From Nemertoderma westbladi (taxonomy: Eukaryota > Xenacoelomorpha > Nemertodermatida > Nemertodermatidae): a stretch of DNA of 64,000 bases. Each line of letters starts with the position of its first letter. Position 1 is the stretch's first letter. Below the pieces are notes generated by a model, which ran no database searches, was not told the origin of the DNA, and saw nothing but the letters and a program-made list of their open reading frames with translations. This document shows, piece by piece, positions 45,455 through 57,179 of this stretch. Both the position numbers and the translations under genes were made by a program. The stretch covers positions 144,342-208,341 of the forward strand of contig JAUCBJ010008237.1 in the NCBI GenBank assembly GCA_032718475.1, given 5' to 3'.

Positions 45455-48400
45455 TTTTTAATTAATATAAATCCTTTTATCCGGTTATGTGCCTCTCTTT
45501 CCTTTTTATCTAATACTAATACAATACATCGTTCTCTACTTTTACTGTAAGTGCAACTAAAATTATATTCTTTAATTCTTCATAATTTTTCCATGTGGAA
45601 AATATACGCCCCATTTGATTCATAAAATATATATTGTTATTAAAACAAGACTAATGAGGAAAATTGATCAATTTATTATCCAAAATCAGATTTACTAATT
45701 AATACAGCAATACTAACGAGATTCAATAGAAAACGGCATATAGTAATCAGTAACAATGACAACAGAGCCTAAGCTAATCTAAGTACTAAATTATTAATTA
45801 AAACGAGACCAGCTAACCAAAGCAAAACTAATGAAAGAAAAGTAAACTTTGCTAAAAATTATTTAAAGAAACTAAACCAATTGAATTAGTTGTTGATTAA
45901 TAATAAATTTTGGCAAAAACAGATTATATTAAAACAGATATATTATATAAAATGGTTATTTTGGTGGTTACAGGGTAGGGAAGTACGACGGGTGTGTGGG
46001 TGGATACCGATTACAAAAAGGTTTACTATAATGACTCTACTCTTGGATAGGTTTTTTGCTTTTTTTTTCACAATAATTTTCTTTATAAGTGTTAATAGAT
46101 AGGCCGGAATTCTATAAGTTTGCTTTTTGTTCTCGAGTTTTGCTATTAAGTCTAAAGTATATACTTCGGATGCAAGGCTGAATGATTAATCAATGAGCTA
46201 TAGTTAAAATGAACAAATTAATTAATCAAATAAGTACTAGAAGATCAAGCATGAAGAATAGTAGAGAAGATACATAATTCTAAAATTACAGTACTAATCA
46301 AACATAATAAAATAAGGAACAACACCTTCAATTAAAATATTTCACAAACGAATTTTGTATAGCGTAAATTACACCAAACATATAAGATTTATACACAATC
46401 CTTAGCAACTCACACAAAGTTAGTTAGTGAGATGTAAATCGAATTAATTCTAATGTTTTCTTACGATATTCTAGAATAATTATTTCGTTAACAAGTTTGA
46501 CAAAAAAAAACACATTTTTTGTCAATAAAAAAAGTAATATTGAATTTAATTTCAAACTAATTTCAATGACATTGATTTTTATAATAGCTAGTTTTTTTTT
46601 CTACCTTTTTATAAATGTTATGAACACGTGCTAGCTATCAATTGTGCTATATATTTTTGTTCTAGAACACATTTCTTTTGTTCTAGAACAGCTTTTTTCT
46701 AAGAACATTTTTTGGAAAAAAAGAAAAAAATACCATCTTACTGTCAGAAGGTCAAATATTTGTTATAGAAAAAAACTCACGAAAAAAGTCTTTTTCATAT
46801 GAAAAAATTGGTCAAACTATGGGTACCCAAGGGGTAGTAATGCTCGTATTTCCCTATGGAAGAAGCTTCGACAGACGATTTTTATGCTGAAATGGGCCCA
46901 AATAAAAGTGAGAAAACTTACAGCAAATAATACGACGTAGAGGTGGTTCCAAAAAGTAACATTTGTCTTGCTTTCTTATTTATCTCGTTACGCTCGCCAA
47001 ATACTATCGCTCGACAAAATAGTCTACTTTTTTGCCACCACTTAAATAGTTATTAATTACCATTAGAGATTATGATGTAACAGCGAGGTAGCCAAAATTA
47101 CTTCTTCAGTATGTTCTTTATATAGAAGGTGTAGAGTAATTAATTATTAATTAATATTCTAGAATTTACTAAGATAACATCAGAATTATATCGACTTACG
47201 TCTCGAAATGTATGCCTTTGAATTTTGATAATATCGACGGCAATTCTTGGTGAAATTGAAAACTGTTTTCAGATTCGAATTCTGAAGACGGTTCGGTTCC
47301 AATGATTATTTTCCAAAAGATTAAGAGGTAGTTAAGTAGAGCTTAATAGGTACTTTTTTAACATATTACTGCAGCGGAATAAATCAACAATTGAAAAATA
47401 AGACCATGAAACCAAATGCAAAGGTAAAAATCAAAAAGTGACGCAAAAAACGTATAATAAAAAAATCACTGATAATATTATCTATCATTATTTTTTATGC
47501 TAATTTCAGAAATATTGGTAAATGAATATTTTCAAGGTAAAAAGAGACATTTATATACACTTACTGGGCCATTATATTTGGCCTATCCCTCCGTATAAAT
47601 AATATAATATAATCAACACCAATTTGGCACAAACAGCTGTCTGTGTGTAGGATTGTTTCAGATACCGGACCGCATATAGATAGGGATACATATTCTTCAT
47701 TTTAGCCGATAAAAAATGTAACAAAATTACTTTTTGGGGTAAAAAATCGACTTCTGTATTAGATTTAGTCAAATTGTCGCAGGTACGATGGAATGATTTC
47801 ATAAGGATTAAAACCTGCAGTTGTCTGAACAGTGAATACTTCGTGTCGCCTGGACAACTTCTTAAAATAATGCAACATTTCAAAATGGCTTCAAAAATTT
47901 CCGCTCGCTTGTGCATTGTTGGTTCGCAACGCATTGCTCCCCTCCTCCTACCCTTACTAACGTAACGTAGAAAGGAAATATCCCTCCGTCGGGGAAAAAC
48001 ATATACCGGTACTTTTCTAAAGAATATATATATACCCCCGCGCCCGCATATGACGTCATAAGTAGACCAACTGAACTCACCAGCGCATATTATTATATTG
48101 ATATTCTAATTCGAACAAGTGTGGTTGTTGGTAGCTGGATAGTTCGGTTAAAAAGGCAACCAACAAACTGTAGATACACACCGGTATATAAATAAAAAAA
48201 AGACAATAAACACACTGCGATTGCTGCCTAAAATAAAATAGAACTCGTTCCACAAACATTTAAATTATATATTAATTTTTTTTTGAGAGGCGATAGATAA
48301 TAAAGACTAGAACAACGGATAAATAAATAAAATGGCACATTCAGTTCAGACATTATATTATCGTTATTGGGTTATATACCGGTACCGGTAACTATAATCA

Positions 48401-48472
48401 AACCCTCCCAATGAGGTAAAATCAATCAATACAGCAATAAAATCGATAATCTTTAAGCTACTTCTGTATTTA
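45455..48472. other. Gene-free AT-rich stretch downstream of the scramblase gene
   Basis: Low-complexity AT-rich sequence with runs of A or T (46500-46800) and repeated TTCTAGAACA near 46663-46695. No supported coding region. The terminator side of the minus-strand scramblase lies at the right end; AATAAA on the minus strand overlaps its stop codon (48468-48473), which may or may not be the poly-A signal used. Confidence 0.45.
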
Positions 48473-49258
48473 TTATTTCTGATACTCAAAGTACATCATA
48501 TCGATGAGCAGTGCTGAGCACATAACAACGGCCTTGAGACGAACATCGAGATCCATGGGGAACTCGGCGGTGAAGTTGTTCGCTTTGGTGCACATCTCCT
48601 GGAAAACATCGGCGACATTGCGGGTAACAGCGCCGATACGCGAGCCGTTGGCCAGTAGTTGGAACTCGTGTTCCACGCACCAACACCCCGGACAGAAGCA
48701 GCACTCGCCCTTGAGTAGGAACACCTCGTTCTTGGAGGGATCCAGGATGTGGTACTGGTGGTACCAGCCGTCGTAGGCCTCCCGGACGTAGCCCAACACG
48801 TTACCCACCGGCGCTTCCACCATGATCTCCGACGCGCATCCATCGGAATTCGCGCACCAGCAGCAATTAAAGGCGCAACACTTAAACTCCCGAGTCGCGC
48901 GGATTACCTCCTGGCCGGCGTTGTTCACAACATGGAATTTAAACCCACGCCTCGGACCGCAGCACTGCCGTTCGCAGGTTTCCGATTCTTCAAAGGCGAA
49001 AAAAGCTTGCTGACCCAGGGAGTTTTTGATGGCGAAGCGGTTTTTTACCTCCCATCCCGTGAATATTTCCATGAGTTCGATCTGCTGATGAAGAAGAACT
49101 TTATCCACTACCGTTAGGTACTCCAGTCCGGGAGGGCAGTTGGGTACGGCCACGGGAGGGGCCATCCACTCGGCCGGGGGACCAGTCGGCATTTGTTGAC
49201 CTTGTGGCTGAACCCCATACTGTGCCTGGGGATTATCGTATTGGTGTTTATCACCCAT
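48473..49258 (-). CDS. PLSCR: Phospholipid scramblase, intronless
   Basis: A 261-residue member of the scramblase/tubby-like family; vertebrate PLSCR proteins bind calcium and redistribute phospholipids between plasma-membrane leaflets, and also act in signalling. Visible features are a Pro/Gln-rich N-terminus (residues 1-45), then PPGLEYLTVVDKVLLHQQIELME, NRFAIKNSLGQQAFFAFEE, a Cys cluster CERQCCGPRRGF, a second cluster CCAFNCCWC where such proteins can be palmitoylated, GYVREAYDGWYHQYHILD, CCFCPGCWC and the C-terminal DLDVRLKAVVMCSALLIDMMYFE, usual for this family. The ATG at 49258 gives full family length. The frame is unbroken and much more GC-rich than its flanks. Most animal PLSCR genes have introns, so a retrocopy or intron loss is likely. 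It would lie antisense inside the Piccolo-like gene if that gene extends to 62 kb. Confidence 0.95.
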   Translation of the reverse strand: MGDKHQYDNPQAQYGVQPQGQQMPTGPPAEWMAPPVAVPNCPPGLEYLTVVDKVLLHQQIELMEIFTGWEVKNRFAIKNSLGQQAFFAFEESETCERQCCGPRRGFKFHVVNNAGQEVIRATREFKCCAFNCCWCANSDGCASEIMVEAPVGNVLGYVREAYDGWYHQYHILDPSKNEVFLLKGECCFCPGCWCVEHEFQLLANGSRIGAVTRNVADVFQEMCTKANNFTAEFPMDLDVRLKAVVMCSALLIDMMYFEYQK

Positions 49259-49499
49259 AATTAAATATTAATTCTGTAATTACAATTCCAGAATTATTCT
49301 ACTGTTCTATAGCAGCTGAGTAGGCAGAATAATTTTTGCGTAGGGATGACCTACAGATTGCAGGTCTACAGGTCTAGGTAGCTAGGTTTCTTTAAAAAAA
49401 GCCGCCTTAGGCCTACATGAGTTTTAATTAATTATCAGATTATTGAATTAGGCCTAAAGTAAAAGTAAAAAAAGTAAATTTTCTTCGGCCACTAGGCCA

Positions 49500-49580
49500 G
49501 GGATTACGCACAAAGTCTGACGACTTATTTCCAGTGCGGTCCCCCCAGAACTTTACTCCTCAGAGGAAACTCCAGTACTC
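49500..49580 (-). mobile_element. Dispersed LINE-derived fragment (matches 33440-33515)
   Basis: Shares CAGGGATTACGCAC, CTTATTTCCAGTGCGGTC and AGGAAACTCC.GTACTCAT with 33440-33515 in the same orientation. Confidence 0.7.
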
Positions 49581-49589
49581 ATTTAGCTA

Positions 49590-49765
49590 CCACTTAGGAT
49601 GCAAGGCAGAGATGCGCCCTGGCTGGTCCCTTTAAAGCATTCGCTGATTCGTGCCGAAACGAAAACTGCCCTGGCCCATGTGAGGATCGAACCCACGACC
49701 TGCGGCGCTGCGGGAGATGTGAATTCAATGCAACCACTACACCAAGTGCCAAGGTGGAACCTTGG
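49590..49765 (-). repeat. tRNA-derived SINE
   Basis: On the minus strand an A-box TGGTGTAGTGG (49734-49744) and B-box GGTTCGATCCTC (49682-49693) are correctly ordered, as in a tRNA-type polymerase III promoter. The sequence continues beyond into a non-tRNA body (AGGGACCAGCCAGGGCGCAT). Anticodon-arm pairing is unconvincing, so I read it as a SINE head and not a functional tRNA. Confidence 0.7.
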
Positions 49766-50659
49766 AACCTAATTATGAATTAATTAACTAAGCAGCTTAG
49801 ACACCTACCTTTAAGGTTTTTTTACTTAACGCTGTAACGTGCTTCATAAATAAATTAATGTAATTCGTAATTAATTAGGGGCCTACAGAATTAGGCTGTT
49901 TAGGGTTGAGGCCTCCACTACCAGTAGGCCTACGGCTACCGGCCCTATTGAAAAGTTTTACATGTACGCCGAGCACGTTCGGCGCAGCACTAGAACTTGC
50001 GCCGGGAGCTGGCGCAGAAATGTGCTACGCCGGGCAATGAGCCGGACTGGCCGGCGCAGAGATGTGCTACGCCGGCGTAGCCGGCGGAGAACTGGCAATG
50101 GTAGAGATGCTGCGCTCGGCGCAGCAGGCGTCGAAATATTCCCGGCGTCGACGCTGCAGAAATTGACCCGGCGCCGGAGCAGGAATCAGCCCAGCACACC
50201 CGGCATGCCCGGCGTACATATTTGCCTGGCGCAGAAATCAGCCGAACCTAGCACCAGGCAGACAGTGAGACTGAGACAGCAGACATGCGTTCATCAGACC
50301 AACAGCACAGCAACACATAACAACTGGCCATGCAGGAGGCAGAAAAGAAACTCACACTGCAGCACTGGCTGACTGCAACTGGACATTTATTTACGTATTT
50401 AACCTTACTGCCTTATGCTGTTATGCAGTAGGCAGGTAGGCTATCACAGTTCCAGCTATCAGCTGATCAGTCATTATTGCTATTGGTCATAGTCAGTTTA
50501 TTTATTTACATAATATTGCTGTATTGTATAAGCTATATTTATATTATATTATATTATTTGGATGGAGACACCGCTGTCATAGACGCGTATAAATAAAACT
50601 GCACATATAATAAAACAGGCAGACAGAATGAAGTTGAACAGTGAATAAAACAAAACGAC

Positions 50660-51430
50660 TTATACTATGGCACTATTGATAATGAAACAATTTATTACCG
50701 ACACACATGTGTAACCATTGGAAATTGCAGTTCAATGACTCCAAGTGCAAGGTCATGCATGCATCTAGGTTCTAGAAATCCCCAGGCAACCTTTTACACA
50801 ATGAATGGATGGACACTTGTATCGGCAACCGACTGACCGAGGAACGTGATTTTGGAATTACATTTACACCAGACACCTTCACAGCATCACAGCTCACTGC
50901 ACAAAGACTCCAGCCCGCGCCATGCGAGTCGTACATTTAATACGAAGAACTTTTACATATTTGGAAGCTCGTGGTCGGCCTCTCCTTGAATACGACACAG
51001 TTGTTTGTTTGCCTGTTTGCCATTCCTCCGACATGATAAATATTGAACGTCTTGAACAAGTACAACACCGTGTGGTCACTCGCCTTGTACAGTTGTACTA
51101 TCGCTGGATGAGTTGTCATATGAAAACCGACTACTTGCACTCAAACTACCGACATTAATATATCGCCGTGTACTAGCCGACCTTATAACAACATACAAGT
51201 TTATCAACGGGATTGACAAAATTGAGCGAAGTAATTTCTTCCAGTTTCGTTCCTAACTCCACCAATGTTAACACGCAACAACTTTGCAGACAGCGTTGTA
51301 AACATTTGGAATCCTTTACCATTACCGGAAAGTGTTGTTAATGCACGTAATACCCTTGGTACTCCATGATTGAGCATATTCAAAAATAGACTAGACTGCG
51401 AAATGTCCATTAAAATTAATATATAGTGAG
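50660..51430 (+). pseudogene. CR1/Jockey-type LINE C-terminal fragment
   Basis: Broken frames give CNHWKLQFNDSKCKVMHAS (about 50712-50768), LTEERDFGITFTPD, RPLLEYDTVV (50975-51003), NIERLEQVQHRVVTRLVQL and LKLPTLIYRRVLADLITTYK (51138-51200), then SVVNIWNPLP. These are standard thumb and post-RT motifs of CR1/L2/Jockey LINEs. Several frameshifts are needed. Confidence 0.75.
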
Positions 51431-52721
51431 TGATACTCCTGTGCGCCAAGTGGCAGTAGCGAAAGCGATATCTTTCGGATACAACGATATTTTTATTAAA
51501 ATCTAGCTACAGTACCTATTATTTTCATTTTTTTCAATCTCAAAAAACATTTTTTTTGTTAAATTTTAAAATAGTGTTTTTTTATGTTTAATTGTTGTCC
51601 TACCTTTTGTAGTTACTTTACTTTGCGCGTTTTATTTCAGCAGTAATATTTTACTTATGCGACATATACCTACCTGCCTACGGTACCAAATTTATGTTAC
51701 GTATAACTACGTATTGTTGTGTTGTATCCTATAGAGTATTGTAAACTTGTCCTTATTAATATGTTTGCTTTAGTACTGTATGTTGTTGAAGCCCTTGAAC
51801 CTACTGTAAGTATGCTTTGCCGTTTTTTAATTTAATTTTACTGTAATTTAATTTTTTCTTAATAATTATTATGCACCAACTGTAAGTACTGTAAATATAC
51901 TATAATTTTAATTATTTTACTAATTTTACCTGAATACCATTATCCGTATTTTTATTACAATAGTACATACATACGCTTATTAGCGTACTTTGCAGATATG
52001 TGTTCATTTTATTTTAATCTACTGTACGTGTACGTACATCGTGCAAACAATTACATATTTTATTGTTATTCTGGCGATATTAATAACATAACATAACATA
52101 CAGCTAGTCATTATTCATTCAGACATACCGTATCTGTAGCATAGACGTATACTGGACCACAGTACGTAGTATGTAGTAAAGTAGAACGTAGTACATAAAT
52201 ACAAGGACTAGGCCTACTGAAGTAGTCTTTAATATTCTGTCTATAATTCATATTGTAACATTTGAGTAATTTCAAAAAATGTACACTTTACTTGACAACA
52301 AAAATTTACATGCAGTGTTTCTTAAGTAGTTGTTTCGTATTTTTACACTTTTGGAATAAAACAACGTACCTACTGTACTTGTTGCATTTGTCTTTAAGGT
52401 TTTCCGTCTCTGTATCCTTATTTTCATTTCACCCACCCACAACCTCTTTCGTTCGTTTAAGTAACAACTCGGATTAGTGCAGCTGCAGTATTATAGATAA
52501 CCGAATAAACTACAGGTACTGTATAGTATAACAGGCAGATTTTATGTTTTATACCAGTCAGCCCGGTGCAGCTTTGAAGAGCCGGTGGAAGATTTTTCAC
52601 CCGGCGCAGCGTTTTGCATTGCACAGAGCCGGCGCAGGATTTTTGCACCTGGCATGGGCGTGGGTTTGCACAGAGCCGGCGCAGGATTTTTTGCACCCGG
52701 CGTGGTTTTGCACAGAGCCGG

Positions 52722-53633
52722 TGTAACAGGAAAATATGCCCCCCCGGGAAATGTGCCCGGGGGGGCATATTTTCCTAGGAAAAAATGCCCCCCCGGGCAA
52801 ATTTCCCTAGGAAAAAATGCCCCCCCCCTTAGGAAATTATGCCCCCCCCTGAATTATACAATAAACAAAACTTATTACTACTAAAACTTACAAAAATTAT
52901 ACAAAACAATAAACAGTCACTTTACCAAATGAAGGAAAGGAGCAGGTTACAGAGGCAGGCCTTTCTAACCAAAACAATAAACGATCATTTAACTAATTGA
53001 GGGAAAGGAGCAGGTTACAGAGGCGGGATTTTCTAACCAAAACAATAAACAGTCACTTTAGCAAATCAGGGAAAGGAGCAGGTTACAGAGACGGGATTTT
53101 CTAACCAAAACAATAAACGATAACATTACCAATTGAGAGAAAGGAGCAGGTTACAGAGGCGGGATTTTCTAACCAAAACAATAAACAATCACTTTACCAA
53201 ATCAGGGAAAGGAGCAGGTTACAGACTTAAAAAAGCTTGGAGCTGCTCGGCGCCCACACAACACCACACACTCGCACTGCTGTTATACCAGTAGTTACTA
53301 CAGTAGCCTACTGACTTAGATACTTCAGTATGCTGTTCTACATCCCTTACTGCCTTACCTGCTTACCTACCGGCAGACCGGTACCGTACTATTCTTCCAA
53401 CTATTACAAGTTCTGCAGTTGGTAGATTAAAAGTGGCTACCAGCAGACCGGTATCGTACCAGTTTTCAGACTTTTGAGGGGGGCTAATTTTCCTGAGGGG
53501 AGGCATTATTTCCTAAGGAGAAAATGCCCCCCCGGGCTAAATTTCCTAGGAAAAATTGCCCGGGGGGACATAATATCCTAGGAAATAATGCCCCGGGGGG
53601 CATATTCTAGGGGGGGCTGATTTCCTTGTGACA
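52722..53633. mobile_element. 912-bp nested element with palindromic GC-rich ends and internal tandem repeat
   Basis: The ends read TGTAACAGGAAAATATGCCC and the inverse of TGTCACAAGGAAATCAGCCC, flanked on both sides by CCGG. Both end regions are built from repeated AGGAAA(A)..ATGCCCCCCC blocks and TTTCCTAGGAAA palindromes. Between them, about 52895-53228 is a tandem repeat of about four 77-bp units carrying AAAGGAGCAGGTTACAGAGG and TAACCAAAACAATAAAC. Confidence 0.7.
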
Positions 53634-53810
53634 CCGGCGCAGGATTTTTTGCACCTGGCGTGGTTTTGCTCGGAGCCGGCGCAGGATTTTAGGCACCCGG
53701 CGCCGCGTTCGGCGCAGAAAATAAACTTTTCAATAAGGCCTACCGGTACTGTAACCAGCTAGTTTCATACAGCATAAAAATCATGCTGTCAGTCTGTAAG
53801 GAGCTAGGGC

Positions 53811-54895
53811 CAGGGCTGGCAAAAACCATAGGTTTTTCAGAAAAATTTTTAGGTTTTAGGTGTTTGCAAGGTTTTTGTAGGTTTTTGGAAGGTTTTTGCC
53901 GGTTTTTGAAGGTTTTCGCTAGGTTTTTGTAGTATTTCGCTAGGTTTTTGTAGTATTTCTGTATTTGTATATTGATTGATTAGATTGACCTGGTTGGTAA
54001 ATGATTAGATAAATTATATGGGGGCCACATTTGGTCAACTGGTCAAGATTATATTTTATAGGGCCTAGATACACTATGATACAAAATTGTTTGAAAGAAT
54101 GAGTCCGTCAGGTTTCATTGTCATATTAGTTACAATTATATAAACCTGTACAAAGTCTGAAAGTAGGCTTACAGCAGTACAGTCTTAAATTCAGACAGTA
54201 GGTGCAACTATTTATTACACTATTACAGTACGTATTAGTGTATTCGGTATTAGTTCAGTAGTCTATTAGCTATGCATTAGCATCAATCAATGCATGCAGA
54301 ATGCAGGCACGCGATTCAGCGAATGCAGAATGCCACCCCATCCCACAGTCCCATACTGCCATAAAAGCATAACGCAAACCATAACCCGATAATCACCTGA
54401 GCCTGACTGCCTGTGACCACCAGCTTACCAGAGCTGCAGAGACCACCCACTGCCCACTGACCGCTGACCCAGCCACCTGGCTGCCTGGACCACCTGACCA
54501 CTGCTGCACTGTACGTGTACAGTTATCAGCAGCAACGTATATACTACACTACAGTACTACATACGTCAGGCAGTCAGGTCTGGATGTCAGGTAGTTGAGT
54601 TACCTGTCAGCCGGTACCGGACCATCTGACTGCTAACTTGCATCAGCTAACTTGCATCAGTCAGCTTGTCAGTAGTGACAAGACTGCAAGACAACTGGAC
54701 TGGACTGGAACTCATCAGCTGACAATGCAAGTTGACTTGTTCAGTTCTTTTGAGTGTACAAGTGAAATTAAAAGGCAAATTAAAGATGAAAAATCAAAAA
54801 CCTAAAAACCTAGTTTTAGGCTTTTTTCAAATTTTAGGTTTTTGACAAAAACCTACAAAAACCTAGGTTTACAAAAACCTACTTTGCCAGCCCTG
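53811..54895. mobile_element. 1085-bp non-autonomous hAT-type element with perfect 8-bp target duplication
   Basis: The ends share CAGGGCTGGCAAA as an inverted repeat. The flanks are GCTAGGGC at 53803-53810 and 54896-54903, identical. Subterminal sequence is packed with AGGTTTTTG on the left and CAAAAACCT on the right. No transposase frame inside. Confidence 0.95.
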
Positions 54896-54903
54896 GCTAG
54901 GGC

Positions 54904-55559
54904 AGAGCTGCAGAGGGCAGAGGGCTGGAGGGGAGAATGAACTGCTGGATGAAACATATTTTTTCTATTCCCAGTCTGCCAGTACCAGAGTACAGCAGTA
55001 TTCTGTCTGTACTGCAGTATGACAGTATGAAACCCGCTGGTTACAGTCTACCTGTCTGTAGTCTGGTAGTCCCCTCATGAAACATGCCCAAGGACTACTG
55101 ACATACTGAACTGCTGAAGTGAAATATAACGGCCGAAAGTCTGGTATACTTCATATGGCAGTATGGGCCCTCTTACAGTCTTATCTAATAAGAAAATAAT
55201 CACTACCGGTACTTATTCATAAAATAAGAAAAAATTGCGATTTACTCTAGAATGGCACTAACAGTGTTCCATGCGGACTATTGCCAGAGCGCAAAATGCG
55301 TTCGTTAAAACAGGCTGTTACAAGCGATCTTCTCGTTCAAACTGCGCCAACTAAAGTTCTGATTCTGAATAAAACACCATCCATATCAGGACTACAAGAT
55401 GCCAGGCAGTCAGGCTGCACTGATTAAGGGTGAGATGAAGGTTGTCCCGCAACTCATGGAGTCATGGACCTTCGACGCAATAAAAATGAATCCCTCTCCC
55501 TCCAGGGGAAATTCGACGCAAATAACAACCGACCTTTCCAAAAAAAACTGTAACCTGTT
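54904..55559. other. Stretch with no supported gene
   Basis: Contains CTG/CAG-rich sequence and, at 55475-55530, GACGCAATAAAAATGAATCC with the related GACGCAAATAACAACC inverse nearby. A similar phrase lies at the window end (63945-64000), so this is probably a dispersed repeat. Confidence 0.4.
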
Positions 55560-56230
55560 CTATTGACATTAGTTTATTGTTTTGGTTATAATAACGTGTA
55601 AAGAAACTTTTTATAACTTTTATCGACTTTAGCAAAGCGTATGACAGTTGATAGGTTCAAACTTTTGTTAAAATCCGGTTGCGGTAAGAAGATGATCAAT
55701 GCTGTCCGGTCATTGTTGTATAAGCAAATACATACATGAGACTGAACTCTGTTGACATATAACTAGTTTAGGGGTGCGCCAAGCACCAAGGGGCTCCTTC
55801 TGCTTCTATTCGTTTTCTCTTTACAATTTTATATTGATCCTCTGTTAAAAATGTTAAAACTTGTTGGTAAAGATAACTACTACCTACAGTCGCTTCACGC
55901 TCTTCTACTGATGCACAATACCGCCAGACTGTCAACTATAAGGGAAATGTTTAAAAAGAAATTAAAAATTCTAGATCATTTTTGCAACACATCAGACACA
56001 ATAATTAATGAAAAGAAAACTAAGTTTTTAGTTTTCAATGGAAGTGCGGAGGATAAATATGATTTTAAGATTGGTAACATTTCTGTGAAAAATACCGAAT
56101 CATACGTGTACTTGAGCGCTCATCTTATGCAGGATGGAAAACTTCAGAGTCCAATAAAGTTACACCTTAGCGACTGCAATAAAAACATTTTTTCCTTGAC
56201 GGGGTTCCCATTTGATTCGTACCAGGTGAA
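55560..56230 (+). pseudogene. Degenerate LINE reverse transcriptase fragment
   Basis: Broken frames show FITFIDFSKAYD (RT motif A, about 55600-55635), LLKSGCGKKMINAVRSLLY, a GVRQAPRGS equivalent of the GxxQG motif (about 55770) and, at 55950-56190, INEKKTKFLVFNG with TESYVYLSAHLMQDGK. The catalytic YADD/MDD position is replaced by LMHNT near 55905. Several frameshifts; inactive. Confidence 0.75.
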
Positions 56231-56399
56231 AATTTGGGCAAATAATAGCTGATTACTCCCAAAAATTAATCTGCAACTGCAGTACTGTACTGCTATGATA
56301 TAAATGAAATGTTGCACATAAAGGCCTGTATACATGATTCATACGGCTGTGCCAGTATATAGTAGAAAATAATATTTACAGTAGTATTAACTAATTACA

Positions 56400-56640
56400 T
56401 ATACTTGTGTGTAAAGTGGCACTTTACAGTGTGATGATCCGAGTGCTTTGTTTCACAAACGAACGTAGTGAGTGAGTAAAAATAAAGCCACGAGGATCAG
56501 AACACTGTAATAACTATTTACATACTTGTGTGTAAAGTAGCACTTTACAGTGTGATGATCCGAGTGGCTTTGTTACACCAACGAACGTTAGTGAGTGAGT
56601 GAAATAAAGCCACGAGGATCAGAACACTGTAAAGTACTTT
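56400..56640. repeat. Two tandem copies of the CGAG-loop hairpin repeat
   Basis: Each copy has CACTTTACAGTGTGATGATC at its left and GCCACGAGGATCAGAACACT at its right, pairing around AACGAACGTAGTGAGTGAG. Copies start near 56405 and 56528. Organisation matches the repeat at 39280. Confidence 0.85.
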
Positions 56641-56659
56641 CCACTTAGTTTTTCCACCT

Positions 56660-56745
56660 ATTGTTTACGTGGTAACCCATGATGGCGTTGAGTTATGTCT
56701 CCTTAGTGGACATTACTTAACGTCGCCATGCGTCGCGTAAACAAT
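56660..56745. repeat. Imperfect hairpin ATTGTTTACG
   Basis: ATTGTTTACG and GATGGCGTTGAGTTA at the left pair with TACTTAACGTCGCCATG and GCGTAAACAAT at the right. It follows directly on the previous hairpin pair. Confidence 0.75.
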
Positions 56746-56769
56746 AACACCAAATACAATACTAAATGT

Positions 56770-57172
56770 ACAGGCCAATACAATGCTGTAATGTCCTCTA
56801 AAGTTGTAAAGTGCTAAATAACAACTCGCTGTTAATACTAACGGCGTTGAGTAAAGTTAAAATTTTGAAATAAAGTACTTTGCAACAAGTATGTATGTAG
56901 TTTTATTCCAAAATTGTAACATTACGAAATGATTGTATATATTTATTATAAGTGATAGAAATTGCACAAATTAAATTAGTGTTACTGTTAAATTGTTTAA
57001 AAAAAATTTAATAAAAGGTAAAAAAAATTTAAATTGTTAAATTGTACAGGCCAATACAACAATACTGTAATGTCCTCTACAGTTGTAAAGTGCTAAATAA
57101 CAACACGCTGTTAATACTAACGGTATTGAGTAATGTTACAATTTTGGAATAAAATATTTTACTGTAATTATG
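56770..57172. repeat. Direct duplication of about 130 bp
   Basis: ACAGGCCAATACAA, GTAATGTCCTCTA, GTTGTAAAGTGCTAAATAAC and GCTGTTAATACTAACGG occur in the same order at about 56770-56880 and 57047-57160. Between and around are AT-rich non-coding bases. Confidence 0.8.
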
Positions 57173-57179
57173 TTACTCC

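Larger units (their letters stand above)
49943..53738. mobile_element. 3.8-kb TIR element (hAT-like) with nested insertions
   Basis: Ends read CCCTATTGAAAAGTTT and, inverted, CCTTATTGAAAAGTTT. They are flanked by GCTACCGG (49935-49942) and CCTACCGG (53739-53746), an 8-bp duplication with one mismatch. Both subterminal regions carry many GC-rich GCCGGCGCAG-type repeats (49960-50230; 52555-52720 and 53634-53720). No transposase is found. Inside are a LINE fragment (about 50660-51430) and a palindromic element (52722-53633). Confidence 0.75.

Noticed and set aside
48486-49117. Several open frames overlapping the scramblase gene on both strands
   Set aside because: They arise from the GC-rich codon structure of the real minus-strand frame.
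49962-50372. Arg-rich 136-codon open frame
   Set aside because: It translates GC-rich subterminal repeats (GCCGGCGCAG) of a TIR element and shows no domain.
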